The translations under genes and the position numbers were made by a program. From positions 1,984,001 through 2,048,000 of the forward strand of contig NC_011566.1 in the NCBI RefSeq assembly GCF_000014885.1: 64,000 nt of DNA, written 5' to 3'. Shown piece after piece: positions 32,794-41,952 of the stretch. How positions within the stretch are numbered: position 1 is the stretch's first letter; each line of letters starts with the position of its first letter. Below the pieces are notes generated by a model. It saw only the letters and a program-made list of their open reading frames with translations. It ran no database searches and was not told where the DNA came from. The DNA comes from Shewanella piezotolerans WP3 (GTDB lineage Bacteria; Pseudomonadota; Gammaproteobacteria; Enterobacterales; Shewanellaceae).

Positions 32794-35490
32794 TTAGAAC
32801 TTAACTTCACCTTCGATGAACCACTCTTGTCCACGCGCGTTGTATACGCTACGTGGGTAATGTGGCCATGAAGTGTTTGTTGGATCGAAGTTAGGACCCG
32901 CATCAAACATGTTGATTAGACCTGTTGATACTTTGATGTTGTCAGTAAAGTTGTAACCTGCAGTTAGGTTCCACTTAGTGAGTGATGCAACTTCGTAATC
33001 ACTTTCTTCGCCTTCACCGCCTTCAGCAAATGACTTGTAAGCAGTACCGTGCATACGTGCAGTGTGGTATGCACCAAGTGTTGCTTCAAAGTCTTCGAGG
33101 AAGTAACCCAATACAAGGTTGGCTCTGTACTGAGGCAGTCCGCCGTTGTAGATATCATCATCAATTTCAGCCGTTGGGTCTAATTGACCTTCTGACATTA
33201 AGATGTAAGTACCATTAAAGTTTAGTTTAAACTCACCAATGGCATCTAGATCCCAACCATATCCCGCAGTAACGTCTAGACCACGAACTTGCTGGTATGC
33301 AAGGTTTTGGGCTACAGAGTTAACGTGGGTGATAGTACCGTCTGCATCACGAGTGATCATATCTTCATATAGGTCATATTCACGAGCAGCTTTTGAAGCG
33401 CTGATGTCACTAACCATGTCATCAAGCTTCCACTCCCAAAGATCTACAGAAGCGTTTAGTGAATCACCGCCCCATACCGCACCTATGTTAGCTGTGTAAC
33501 CTGTTTCAGCTTCAAGATCTTTGTTAGCACCGGTTGTGATATCAATGTGTAGCTCGTTACACACTTCATTGATTGTTGGATTTGAGTTTGCCTCACCTGG
33601 CGTTCCGCCCATTGCTGCACACTGTTTAAAATCAATAACCTGTGTAAAGCCTTGAGTTGGGTCACCATATACGCGGTGCATATCTGGTGCACGGAATACA
33701 CTGCTGATAGAACCACGAACGAGTAGCTCATCAAGAGGACGGTATTCAACAGTTAGCTGTGGTGAAAGGTTACCGCCAACATCGCTGTATTCATCATAAC
33801 GTAGAGCAACATCAATGGTTAGCTGGTCAAGAACAGGCATGCTTAGCTCTGCATAAGTTGCCCAGAAATCACGCTTCCCTTTTCCTGAAGAACCACCAGT
33901 CGTTAAGATATTACCTTTTTTAGATTCAGAATCTGAATCTGTTTGGTAATCTTGTTCAGTATACTCTGCACCAAATGCAAACATTGCGTCACCAGCTGGT
34001 AACTCAAATGCTAAACCTGTGATGTTAGCCTGAATGTTTTTCTGTGTAGATTGTGCTTGCTCAAAAGGTGTGTAAGAAGCTTCCTCTACGTCTGCGCTAG
34101 ACATATTCTCAAGTAAAGAATTGCCATTGTCACCAGCTGTAATGTAGTCAAACATACCTGCGATAGTCGCATAGCCACCACGGTAAACATCAACGTTTGT
34201 ACGGCCGTAGTTTACAGAAGCATCCCAGTTATATTCATCAGCGATAGTGCCTTCAAGGCCAGCGGTGAAGAAGTAGTTACGGGTATTGGTCTCGCCAGTA
34301 CGGTTACCAAACTCATGTAAACGACGAACGTAGTAGTAGTCACCATCTGTCGCATTAGCGAAATCACCGCCTAGAGCAGTAGACTTGTCATTGAATGTCT
34401 TGCTTAGTCCGCCAGCACCAGAAACGGTTACGTCATTGCCAGCCACTTTGATGTCGTAGTCATTGATCGCCATTGGCTCAATGTTCGTGGTAGATTTTGC
34501 TTGTGCAAAATCTAAACGGCCTAAGAAAGTGATATCGTCAGCCAGTTCATAGTTGAAGTTAGTTGTGCTGATAAAACGGTAACTTTCAGGTTCAAGGTCG
34601 CGTTGCTTAGAGCGGTCGTAGCCACAAATGCTACGTGCTGCATCCCAGAAGAATCCACCAGCTGTACATTCTTCAGCGGTCAGTGCGCGTGCACCACTAG
34701 CGCCTTTGCTCGCGCCTGCAATACGTGCGCCGTATGAGCTGTACTGTGAGAACTCACTGTGAGGAACTTTATCTGTATCTAAGCCAAAGTTTTCACGATC
34801 TGTCGCTCGAAGTACTTCGTTGTTTGTATATTCGATAAACGTTGAAACGTTACCTTTGTCTGAAGATGAACCGATAGAGAAGGCGATTCTATCATTCATG
34901 CCACCACCATTGGTGGTATCACCGTGGCGATACTTAAGTGCTGCACCGTCAAAGTCTTTCTTCAAAATGATGTTAATAACACCACCAATTGCATCAGCGC
35001 CGTAAATGGCAGAGCCACCTGACTGCAGAACTTCAATTCTTGCAACAGCTTCCATTGGAAGGTTAGCTGTGTCGACGAAGTTATCTGTGCCACCAGCTGG
35101 TTTTGGATACTGGTTTAGACGTTTACCATCAATAAGCGTCAATGTGCGGTTTGCGCCAGCATTACGTAGGCTGATTGAAGAAGCCGCAGGAGTAAAACCA
35201 TGAACCGATTGTGTTGTCATCGCACCAGTTGTAGATGTCAGGCTCTGAAGTGCATCTTGAATATTGGTAAAGCCTTGCTTTGCCATGTCATCGGCACTGA
35301 GCACTGTTACAGGCGTTGCCGTTTCCATATCGGTTCGTTTAATACGAGAACCGGTAACCTGAATTCGTTCAACTTTATCTGCACTTTCTGCATCAGCCGC
35401 AAGAACTACTGGCGAGCTAAGTGCTGCAGTTGCTGCACCACCCACTAACGCAAAGCGTACCGCTTTGGCCAATCTTGAATTAACTTGCAT
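32794..35490 (-). CDS. TonB-dependent outer-membrane receptor
   Basis: An 898-residue receptor. The signal peptide covers about residues 1-31 (ending SSPVVLAA). The TonB-box-like region ERIQVTGSRIKRTDMETATPVTVL is followed by the plug domain (about 55-170, with LTLIDGKRLNQYP and YGADAIGGVINIILK). The beta-barrel follows and ends with the C-terminal Phe of GEVKF that guides barrel insertion. The GSRI-type start is typical of the large receptor family in Shewanella and Alteromonas that takes up peptides, sugars or chelates. Substrate is not identifiable. GGGAG seven bases before the ATG supports the start. The neighbouring YfcC-type permease could carry the same nutrient across the inner membrane. 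Confidence 0.93.
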   Translation of the reverse strand: MQVNSRLAKAVRFALVGGAATAALSSPVVLAADAESADKVERIQVTGSRIKRTDMETATPVTVLSADDMAKQGFTNIQDALQSLTSTTGAMTTQSVHGFTPAASSISLRNAGANRTLTLIDGKRLNQYPKPAGGTDNFVDTANLPMEAVARIEVLQSGGSAIYGADAIGGVINIILKKDFDGAALKYRHGDTTNGGGMNDRIAFSIGSSSDKGNVSTFIEYTNNEVLRATDRENFGLDTDKVPHSEFSQYSSYGARIAGASKGASGARALTAEECTAGGFFWDAARSICGYDRSKQRDLEPESYRFISTTNFNYELADDITFLGRLDFAQAKSTTNIEPMAINDYDIKVAGNDVTVSGAGGLSKTFNDKSTALGGDFANATDGDYYYVRRLHEFGNRTGETNTRNYFFTAGLEGTIADEYNWDASVNYGRTNVDVYRGGYATIAGMFDYITAGDNGNSLLENMSSADVEEASYTPFEQAQSTQKNIQANITGLAFELPAGDAMFAFGAEYTEQDYQTDSDSESKKGNILTTGGSSGKGKRDFWATYAELSMPVLDQLTIDVALRYDEYSDVGGNLSPQLTVEYRPLDELLVRGSISSVFRAPDMHRVYGDPTQGFTQVIDFKQCAAMGGTPGEANSNPTINEVCNELHIDITTGANKDLEAETGYTANIGAVWGGDSLNASVDLWEWKLDDMVSDISASKAAREYDLYEDMITRDADGTITHVNSVAQNLAYQQVRGLDVTAGYGWDLDAIGEFKLNFNGTYILMSEGQLDPTAEIDDDIYNGGLPQYRANLVLGYFLEDFEATLGAYHTARMHGTAYKSFAEGGEGEESDYEVASLTKWNLTAGYNFTDNIKVSTGLINMFDAGPNFDPTNTSWPHYPRSVYNARGQEWFIEGEVKF

Positions 35491-36050
35491 TGTATTACTC
35501 CCTGGAAACTTTTATTAATTATATGTTTTATTTTAATTAGAATTACCTTCTTAAGGTGACTTAAATGTAAATAAGAAGATGAATCCCATCCGAATAGAAC
35601 CATAATTAAATAACTGTGGCAACAATCTAGTTACAGCTGTGAGAGGGGTTGGAATATAGTTATGTAGTATTTAAAAAAACAAATTTGGTAACAATTGATT
35701 TTCTTTTTTGCAACCAATTGCTTCCGCGTTGAATTATTGTTTAATATTTGATTGATCGTTGCGTCTATTTCAACCTTAATGTTGCTACTTGGTTATTTGT
35801 TTGTGATTTAGGCGTGCGAGCTAGGCTTTCTTGTTTAACAATACAGATACAACTTATATAGTTTGAAAGTATTAATTTAGAGTGGAGATATCTAAATCTG
35901 TGATGTTGATCACGTTACCAGTGTGGCTGAAAACGTTGTATTGTTGCGGCTCTGTAACTTTTTTTGAGGAGGGGAGGAGGTGGTTTTACTTGTTGTATTG
36001 CACTTTATTCTATCGATAGGGCGTCACTAATTAAATATGCGTAACCTAAA
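35491..36050. other. Long upstream region of the TonB receptor gene
   Basis: About 560 AT-rich bases with no coding frame. A good CRP-type site is at 35896-35917. An inverted repeat TATGCGTAA/TTACGCATA at 36038-36061 spans the stop codon of the next gene and may be a weak leftward terminator. Nothing else is recognised. Confidence 0.45.
35896..35917. promoter_or_regulatory. CRP-type binding site
   Basis: TGTGA-TGTTGA-TCACG matches the CRP consensus TGTGA-N6-TCACA at nine of ten core bases. It lies about 405 bases upstream of the TonB receptor start, which implies a long leader if it acts on that gene. The direction of control is unknown. Confidence 0.5.
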
Positions 36051-37034
36051 TTACGCATATTTAGTGCTGTTTTTATAATGACGAAGATATCTTATTGCTA
36101 CATAAGTAACTATGAGGGTTGCAATCACGAGTTCAACTTTTGCGGTTAATAATAGACTCACCGATAAGATGCTTTCACCATATGTACTTACTAGCCAAGA
36201 AACAGTTTTAAATAATGCGGTTGCGCCGATAACCATTGGGAAAGTAAATGCTGCATAACCTGGGGTGAAAGGTAGCTTTAATAAACTAAAAAAGGCCAAA
36301 TAAATAATACTTGTCATTAATAGTGAAACGGTTAATAAAACAGCAATAATAATTAAAGAAGGTTGATTCGATATTGTTAAGTAACCCGCTAGAGATAAGC
36401 TTGCTGGCGCCGCCAAAATAGCGATTGTAGGTTTTGCTGCTTCAGCTATCGGTTCACAAAATATCAATCTGTAAAGCATAATCGGAAGCATAACTAAATA
36501 ACTGAGCATGCCGAAGTTAACAATGGCGTTGGCAATCCAGTGGTTTTGTACTTGTAATAGCTCTCCATGTGGAAAAGAAACTGCCGCTACTATCATGCCG
36601 ATAGGTGGGACAAACCAACTTGGAACCATGTGGCTTAGCTTGAAATCAATGGCTCTATTATAGATAAACATTGATAGAAAGATGATATGAATACTAATCG
36701 CCGTTAACCATAGTATTAAAGCGGCGCCTTGGCTAAAATGTCCAATCGCAGCGGAAACAACCATTAATCCCATCGCAAAAGTTGGGATAACACTGCCAAT
36801 CACTGGGTGAGAGAGCTCTTCTATTAGCACTTTAGGGTGCAAAACGAATTTAGCAACCAACATGGCTAGTAGCGCTGACGCAATGAGTGCACCGGCTAAC
36901 TGTGCATTACCACCAAGCTCGGGGAACATGCTCTCCCAAGTCCAACCAAGGCTGGCTATGGCCAGTGCCAAACCAGCCATTGGGCTCGGTAAGCGTGATA
37001 CTCTGTGTGTTAGTTTGTTATTTGTTACTGTCAT
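36051..37034 (-). CDS. TehA/SLAC1-family (TDT) membrane permease
   Basis: A 327-residue protein with about ten helices, of the tellurite-resistance/dicarboxylate transporter family that includes TehA, Mae1 and plant SLAC1. The N-terminal PSPMAGLALAIASLGW and the repeated motifs MVPSWFVPPIGMIVAA and PFTPGYAAFTFPMVIGA are diagnostic. I chose the ATG at 37034, because GGAG lies six bases before it; the in-frame TTG at 37046 is part of the ribosome site. It follows the methyltransferase gene in the same direction with a 118-base gap. E. coli tehA is paired with tehB, also a SAM methyltransferase, so the arrangement is tehAB-like. Confidence 0.87.
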   Translation of the reverse strand: MTVTNNKLTHRVSRLPSPMAGLALAIASLGWTWESMFPELGGNAQLAGALIASALLAMLVAKFVLHPKVLIEELSHPVIGSVIPTFAMGLMVVSAAIGHFSQGAALILWLTAISIHIIFLSMFIYNRAIDFKLSHMVPSWFVPPIGMIVAAVSFPHGELLQVQNHWIANAIVNFGMLSYLVMLPIMLYRLIFCEPIAEAAKPTIAILAAPASLSLAGYLTISNQPSLIIIAVLLTVSLLMTSIIYLAFFSLLKLPFTPGYAAFTFPMVIGATALFKTVSWLVSTYGESILSVSLLLTAKVELVIATLIVTYVAIRYLRHYKNSTKYA

Positions 37035-37152
37035 TGTGTTCTCCAAAACCTTATCTCTATGGATGTATTTTAGAGCTACCTTTGAATAAATTAAATTGAG
37101 TTTAGGTTAACCACAGTTTAAGTTTTTCTTAATTTACAGGTGTGCATTTAAA

Positions 37153-38226
37153 TCATGGTTTCAGTTTGCAACGCAGAAGCGTGTGGCCCAGTCCGATATT
37201 GTCGATGTCTTCGTCAACAAAGAGTCCCGCTTGGCTAATAAGGCTGAGTAACGTTTTACTGTGGTACATACGACTATTGCCATTGGCAATAGCGGTGAAA
37301 TAAACTGAAGTGGCATTGACGCAAAAAGCGCCAGCTTCAAATGGCTGACGATCCCAGAAGGTTTCTAGGATGCATAGCTCACTATCTTTCTCCATGACTA
37401 AAACGGCACGTTTTAGAATACTGAGAATTTCCGTTTCAGAAAAACAGTCTAAAAATTGGCTCATCCAATAAAGGTCACCTGCTTCACAAAATGGTTTTGT
37501 TTCATCGAGTAAATCTGTTGCAAAGGCGCTTACCCTATCTACAACTCCACAATTAGCTGCGTTCTGCATTGCCTCCTTTAGTTGACCAGGTAGATCCATG
37601 ATGGTTACAACAACTTCATGATCAAATTTGGTACAGGCTAATGCCCATTTGCCCGTGTTGCCGCCAACATCGACAATATGCTTTGGTTGAGCTTTAAAAA
37701 TGAGTGGTAACAAAGCCTCGAATGCATGATCTGAATAATAGTGATCAAACTTAAACCAGCTCTTTTTAATCTGATCTGGTAATTGACTCAAGCCGGGATA
37801 GATAGTGTGCCAGTCACCCAGTGAGGCTAGTCCTTTTGGCTTACCTTCGAGTAAAGAAGCTTCCAATTCAAATAACCCTTGATAGCAGACATCATGGGTA
37901 AAATTTAAGTTGGTTTGTGCCATGTCATCATGCAATAAAAAATGACCGATCTTATCTAGTACATAGGCTTCTTCATTTAGATATAACAAGCCCATGCTCA
38001 GCCCCATATCGACCAGTACACCTAGAGCATAGTCAGAAAGAACTGACTGCTTTGCTAAATCACTTATGCTGCAACCATCTGCGCCACTTTCAGAAATTTG
38101 ATGTAAGACATCAAATTTCAATAGGCAGCGGGCAACTTGAAAGCTGATAGGGGCAAAGGCAATTTTCTGAGCTTCAAACTTTGCATCAAATGCGCTGATT
38201 GATAGAGGAGAGCGATAGAAAGACAT
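37153..38226 (-). CDS. SAM-dependent methyltransferase of the O-methyltransferase type (PF00891-like)
   Basis: A 357-residue protein with an N-terminal winged-helix/dimerisation domain (about 10-95, with GCSISDLAKQSVLSDYALGVLVDMGLSMGLL) and a C-terminal class I SAM domain. SAM-binding motif I is HIVDVGGNTGKWALAC (about residues 190-205), followed by VTIMDLPGQL and the post-motif region LYWMSQFLDCFSETEILSIL. This fits O-methyltransferases of the acetylserotonin/hydroxyneurosporene type and bears no overall similarity to TehB. The classical catalytic His is not obvious. The substrate is unknown. It lies upstream of the TehA-like permease gene and divergent from a TetR regulator, with a family 1 repeat between. 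Confidence 0.82.
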   Translation of the reverse strand: MSFYRSPLSISAFDAKFEAQKIAFAPISFQVARCLLKFDVLHQISESGADGCSISDLAKQSVLSDYALGVLVDMGLSMGLLYLNEEAYVLDKIGHFLLHDDMAQTNLNFTHDVCYQGLFELEASLLEGKPKGLASLGDWHTIYPGLSQLPDQIKKSWFKFDHYYSDHAFEALLPLIFKAQPKHIVDVGGNTGKWALACTKFDHEVVVTIMDLPGQLKEAMQNAANCGVVDRVSAFATDLLDETKPFCEAGDLYWMSQFLDCFSETEILSILKRAVLVMEKDSELCILETFWDRQPFEAGAFCVNATSVYFTAIANGNSRMYHSKTLLSLISQAGLFVDEDIDNIGLGHTLLRCKLKP

Positions 38227-38329
38227 AAATTAGACCGATGTAGTTGTTACCGAATTAGGGGAGGCGTATGTTACATGTTACAGTCTGAATATAGTTTGAA
38301 CTGGATCTTGCTTCGAGCTGTTTTAGATA

Positions 38330-38657
38330 ATACCAATTGCATTAAGTATTTGACCAGTTCAGAGCCCGTCAGCCTTTTCAATTCAAAGCGCATTGGTAAA
38401 GAAATGGTTGCTCCCTTTTAAGCCAATGCAAAGCAGAAGTGGAAAGACTGAGGAACTCACGTAGTGCGGCTGAGCTTAAAAAAATTGGCAAACGCTGTAT
38501 GAGTCGCTATGGGATTTGGATATACGACTAAATGGATTTAGGAGGTAGAGCGAAGCAGGATGCCAGAGCCGAGAATAACTATTAGCTCAAATCCCACTAC
38601 TTTCCTACAGCGTTTTGAATTCCCGCTGAATGGTCAAACTTTTAATGCAATTGGTAT
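38330..38657 (-). repeat. Family 1 repeat element, copy C (reversed)
   Basis: A 328-base element in inverse orientation to copies A and B. The ends are ATACCAATTGCATTAAGTATTTGACCA and its imperfect complement. It lacks about 45 bases (the CGATAATTGCTCC to TTGGTCTCG segment) present in A and B. It sits between the divergent methyltransferase and TetR genes, so it separates or contains their promoters. Confidence 0.85.
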
Positions 38658-38726
38658 AAGATTAGTTTCCAGTTGCTGTTAATGGGTGGTTCAAGTCAGA
38701 TTGAATATTCGTGTAAAGGAAGTGCC

Positions 38727-39404
38727 ATGCTCGTACCACTGACCTATGTTGGTCGACAATCAAGCCGAAGTGATGGGCAAGCAAGACGGAAAGCGATTCT
38801 AGAGGCGACATTGCGCTTAATCGTTAGAGAGGGGATCCGTGGCGTGCGCCATAGGGCTGTTGCATCTGAGGCAGATGTACCATTAGCTTCAACGACATAT
38901 TATTTTAATGATATTAAAGATCTTATTAGTGACGCATTAACGTTTTTTGCAGAAAAAACCTTGTGGATGAATAAAGCGTTAGAGGAGCAAAGTTATACTT
39001 TGCTCAATAGTATGGCTGAAGTAAGCCAGAACCTAACTAGATCAGAGCTGCAAACGTTAGTGGTAGAGCAGTTATCTGAATTTATCTGTGATCATATAGA
39101 AGCGCAGTTAACTCAACCTGATGACCGTATTCTAGAGCATGCTTTTCACGAAGAAGCACTACGTAATCCCGAGCTTGCCAAAGCCATTATCTTACTCGAA
39201 GAGACATTACTGCAGAGCATAAAATCATTTTTTAGTGCATTTGGTTCAAAAACTGCAACTGAAGATGCCCACCAAATCTTGGCTATTATTCGACTGTTGG
39301 AATATCAATTTTTACTGCGTGGTAAGGTGAATAAGACTGAGCTTAATAACATTGTACGCACCACAGTAAGTCACATTATTAAGGCAATAAAAAACCCAAG
39401 CTGA
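38727..39404 (+). CDS. TetR-family transcriptional regulator
   Basis: A 225-residue regulator. The N-terminal helix-turn-helix (about 15-65) has ILEATLRLIVREGIRGVRHRAVASEADVPLASTTYYF-type sequence, named to locate it, followed by a helical ligand-binding domain. I place the start at ATG 38727, preceded by AAGGAAG with seven bases of spacing; longer frames reach back into the repeat element. It is divergent from the methyltransferase/TehA-like pair and is a natural candidate to repress it. The stop codon lies inside the stem of a bidirectional terminator. Confidence 0.85.
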   Translation: MLVPLTYVGRQSSRSDGQARRKAILEATLRLIVREGIRGVRHRAVASEADVPLASTTYYFNDIKDLISDALTFFAEKTLWMNKALEEQSYTLLNSMAEVSQNLTRSELQTLVVEQLSEFICDHIEAQLTQPDDRILEHAFHEEALRNPELAKAIILLEETLLQSIKSFFSAFGSKTATEDAHQILAIIRLLEYQFLLRGKVNKTELNNIVRTTVSHIIKAIKNPS

Positions 39405-39420
39405 AGCTTGGGTTTTGTTG
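39388..39420. terminator. Bidirectional terminator overlapping the tetR-type stop codon
   Basis: AAAACCCAAGCT and AGCTTGGGTTTT form the stem, and the TGA stop of the regulator (39402-39404) is in the loop/stem. It serves both this gene and the convergent cysK. Confidence 0.88.
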
Positions 39421-39434
39421 TATCGACTTATGGT

Positions 39435-40403
39435 TTATTGAACGTTTTCAGCGTCGCTAAACTCACCTTGGAACAGTACAGAAGATAAGTAACGCTCAGC
39501 TGCAGAAGGTAATACAACTACAATATTTTTACCTTCAAATTCGGGAAGTGCTGCAATACGGTTTGCTGCAACTACAGCGGCACCTGAAGAGATCCCAACT
39601 AGAATACCTTCTTCTTGCATGAGTCGGTGCGCCATTTCGATAGAATCTTCATTCGAAACAGCTTCAACACGGTCTATCAGTTCAAGATCTAGGTTGCCCG
39701 GAATAAATCCAGCGCCAATACCTTGAATTTTGTGTGGTCCAGGTTGAACTGTTTGACCTGCAAGTGTTTGTGCAATCACCGGCGAATCAACAGGCTCAAC
39801 AGCTACAGAAGTAATCGCTTTACCCTGAGTATTCTTTATGTAACGGCTCACACCAGTGATTGTTCCGCCTGTACCGACACCAGCAACAATGACATCAACT
39901 GCGCCGTCAGTATCATTCCATATCTCAGGCCCAGTGGTTTTTTCGTGGATCTCTGGGTTTGCAGGGTTATTAAACTGTTGCAATAACACGTATTTTTCAG
40001 GTGCTGACTGGCGGATCTCTTCCGCTTTATCAATGGCACCTTTCATGCCTTTTGCGCCTTCAGTTAACACTAAGTTTGCACCTAATGCTTTAAGCAGTTT
40101 TCTACGCTCTAAACTCATGGTATTAGGCATAGTTAACGTTAGCTTATAGCCTCTTGCAGCCGCTACATAAGCAAGTGCAATTCCTGTGTTACCAGATGTT
40201 GGTTCGATAAGCTCTTTATCTTGAGTCAGAACGCCTTTTTTCTCAGCGTCCCAGATCATATTTGCGCCAATACGACACTTAACACTGAAACTTGGGTTAC
40301 GTGCTTCAACCTTGGCAAGAACATTACCTTTGCTAACACGGTTTAAACGGACAAGTGGCGTGTTACCAATTGTTTGTGAATTGTCTTCAAAAATTTTGCT
40401 CAT
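39435..40403 (-). CDS. cysK: CysK, cysteine synthase A
   Basis: A 322-residue PLP enzyme that makes cysteine from O-acetylserine and sulfide. The PLP lysine is in NPSFSVKCRIGANMI, the substrate loop is TSGNTGIALAYVAA, and the phosphate-binding GTGGT is in VAGVGTGGTITGV. I chose the ATG at 40403 (MSKIFEDNSQTIGNTPLVRL), which has AAGGAG upstream; the longer frame from 40439 adds 12 unconserved residues. The sulfate permease gene cysZ lies about 5 kb away rather than next door. No riboswitch is visible in the short leader. Confidence 0.96.
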   Translation of the reverse strand: MSKIFEDNSQTIGNTPLVRLNRVSKGNVLAKVEARNPSFSVKCRIGANMIWDAEKKGVLTQDKELIEPTSGNTGIALAYVAAARGYKLTLTMPNTMSLERRKLLKALGANLVLTEGAKGMKGAIDKAEEIRQSAPEKYVLLQQFNNPANPEIHEKTTGPEIWNDTDGAVDVIVAGVGTGGTITGVSRYIKNTQGKAITSVAVEPVDSPVIAQTLAGQTVQPGPHKIQGIGAGFIPGNLDLELIDRVEAVSNEDSIEMAHRLMQEEGILVGISSGAAVVAANRIAALPEFEGKNIVVVLPSAAERYLSSVLFQGEFSDAENVQ

Positions 40404-40624
40404 GGGCTGCTTGCTCCTTAAAATGCACAGGTAAAGCATAATCCTCTTTCGCTGCTTTAGAAGTGATTGTTTGTTCTTCTTTATTCTTTTTAGTTATTAA
40501 AGCATTCCCTGTTATATATAATGAGTGGAATTTCTATAAGTTTCAGTTGTTAAGCTTAAGTTAATAGGGTGGTAATATGGTGCATTGACCAAGGTATTGC
40601 ACTCACTATGACTGGATTAAACCG

Positions 40625-41776
40625 ATGAGAAAACAGCAGACTGAATCAACGCTTGATCCTAAGTCGTTAGTCACCCCTTATGCATTTGAGATTGCCCCCA
40701 ATGTCCTCTATCAGCCACTAGCGAGTCCTTTTAAACGCGCCTTAGCAATAACCGTTGATGGTCTTCTAGTTGCAGCTCTTGCTGAAAATGCGGGCTGGAT
40801 ATTTGTATTAATGGTTGCACTTACCGTTGTGGTCCATAAAAGAAGCAAGTCTTTGGGGAGCATTGTTAAGTGGGCGTTATATGCTTTTATGCTCGCAGGT
40901 ATGGTGTACGCGTTACTTGGTAACGACTGGAACACGAAAGACAATATCTCAGGCACTAGCCAAGTCGAATCTCAATTAAGTGCCGATAAAGCAGAACCTG
41001 AAACATTACAAACCATTGCTGAATTAGCAAATTATCTTCCTGAAGTTATTTCCGCATCAAGTTGCCAAGATTACTCATGTGCCCAAAAGCGCTTAGTGTC
41101 TCTAAAAAGTGCGTTAGATCATTCGAGTCTATCGAGCGCAGAACAAACGCGTATGCTAGAAGAGCTTATTGATGAGCTACCGCTTACTGTTAAACAGAAA
41201 AATAATTTAAAGATTGAGTATGCGGCAGCTGAAACCGCTTTAGGTGATGAACGCATTGAGCAGATAGTTGAAGAAGAGGCAGATGCAGATGCAGATGCTG
41301 TTAGCAATAATCCTTCATGCACAAACAAAGTTGACTGGGAGGAGTTGCAGGATGACTCTCGCTTCGAGACAGAGGCAAACTCACAATCGAGCCCGTTAGC
41401 GTGGTTGATAGGCTTTTTAAACGATATGGGCTTAGGTTTTGGTTGGGCTGCGTTCTATTTTACGGTGTTTACTGCCTGGTTTGATGGGCAAACATTGGGT
41501 AAAAAACTATTTGGAATTAGTGTGATTCAGCTGGATGGCTCCAAGATCACTTTATGGGCCGCTTTTGGTCGCTATGGCGGCTACGCTGCAGGTTTTACCA
41601 CTGGTTTACTCGGCTTTTTACAAATATTCTGGGATGCTAATCGCCAAGCAATACAAGATAAAATATCAGCAACTGTTGTTATTGACCTCAGAAAGCCTGA
41701 AATTGAAGCGCCTAAGTTACAGTTAAACATGAATGCGCTTAATGCATCGATTGATGCAAAAATTGAAGAGAAGTAG
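40625..41776 (+). CDS. RDD-family membrane protein with split RDD domain
   Basis: A 383-residue membrane protein. An early RDD-type pair of helices (FKRALAITVDGLLVAALAEN onward, about residues 36-100) is followed by about 150 polar, acidic residues, then the remaining RDD helices (about 255-365) ending in the basic QAIQDKISATVVI segment. The insert has two helical blocks with several Cys (ASSCQDYSCAQ, NPSCTNKVDW) and an Asp/Glu-rich run. RDD proteins have been linked to Na+/H+ transport or membrane organisation, but nothing specific can be said here. It is not in an obvious operon. Confidence 0.8.
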   Translation: MRKQQTESTLDPKSLVTPYAFEIAPNVLYQPLASPFKRALAITVDGLLVAALAENAGWIFVLMVALTVVVHKRSKSLGSIVKWALYAFMLAGMVYALLGNDWNTKDNISGTSQVESQLSADKAEPETLQTIAELANYLPEVISASSCQDYSCAQKRLVSLKSALDHSSLSSAEQTRMLEELIDELPLTVKQKNNLKIEYAAAETALGDERIEQIVEEEADADADAVSNNPSCTNKVDWEELQDDSRFETEANSQSSPLAWLIGFLNDMGLGFGWAAFYFTVFTAWFDGQTLGKKLFGISVIQLDGSKITLWAAFGRYGGYAAGFTTGLLGFLQIFWDANRQAIQDKISATVVIDLRKPEIEAPKLQLNMNALNASIDAKIEEK

Positions 41777-41952
41777 CATAATTGATACCGTTTTTTGTAG
41801 GTAAGGGTTAAGCTGCTTATGAAATTTGTAAAATTGCAGCAATAAAGCAGATGAAGTTCTCACTTAGCGTAGGCATTTAGTAATTAAAGAGTCTTTCAAA
41901 AAGGCCGATTAACTAATGTGCTAAAGGAGTTTGGGTTTAAAGGAGAGTTAAG

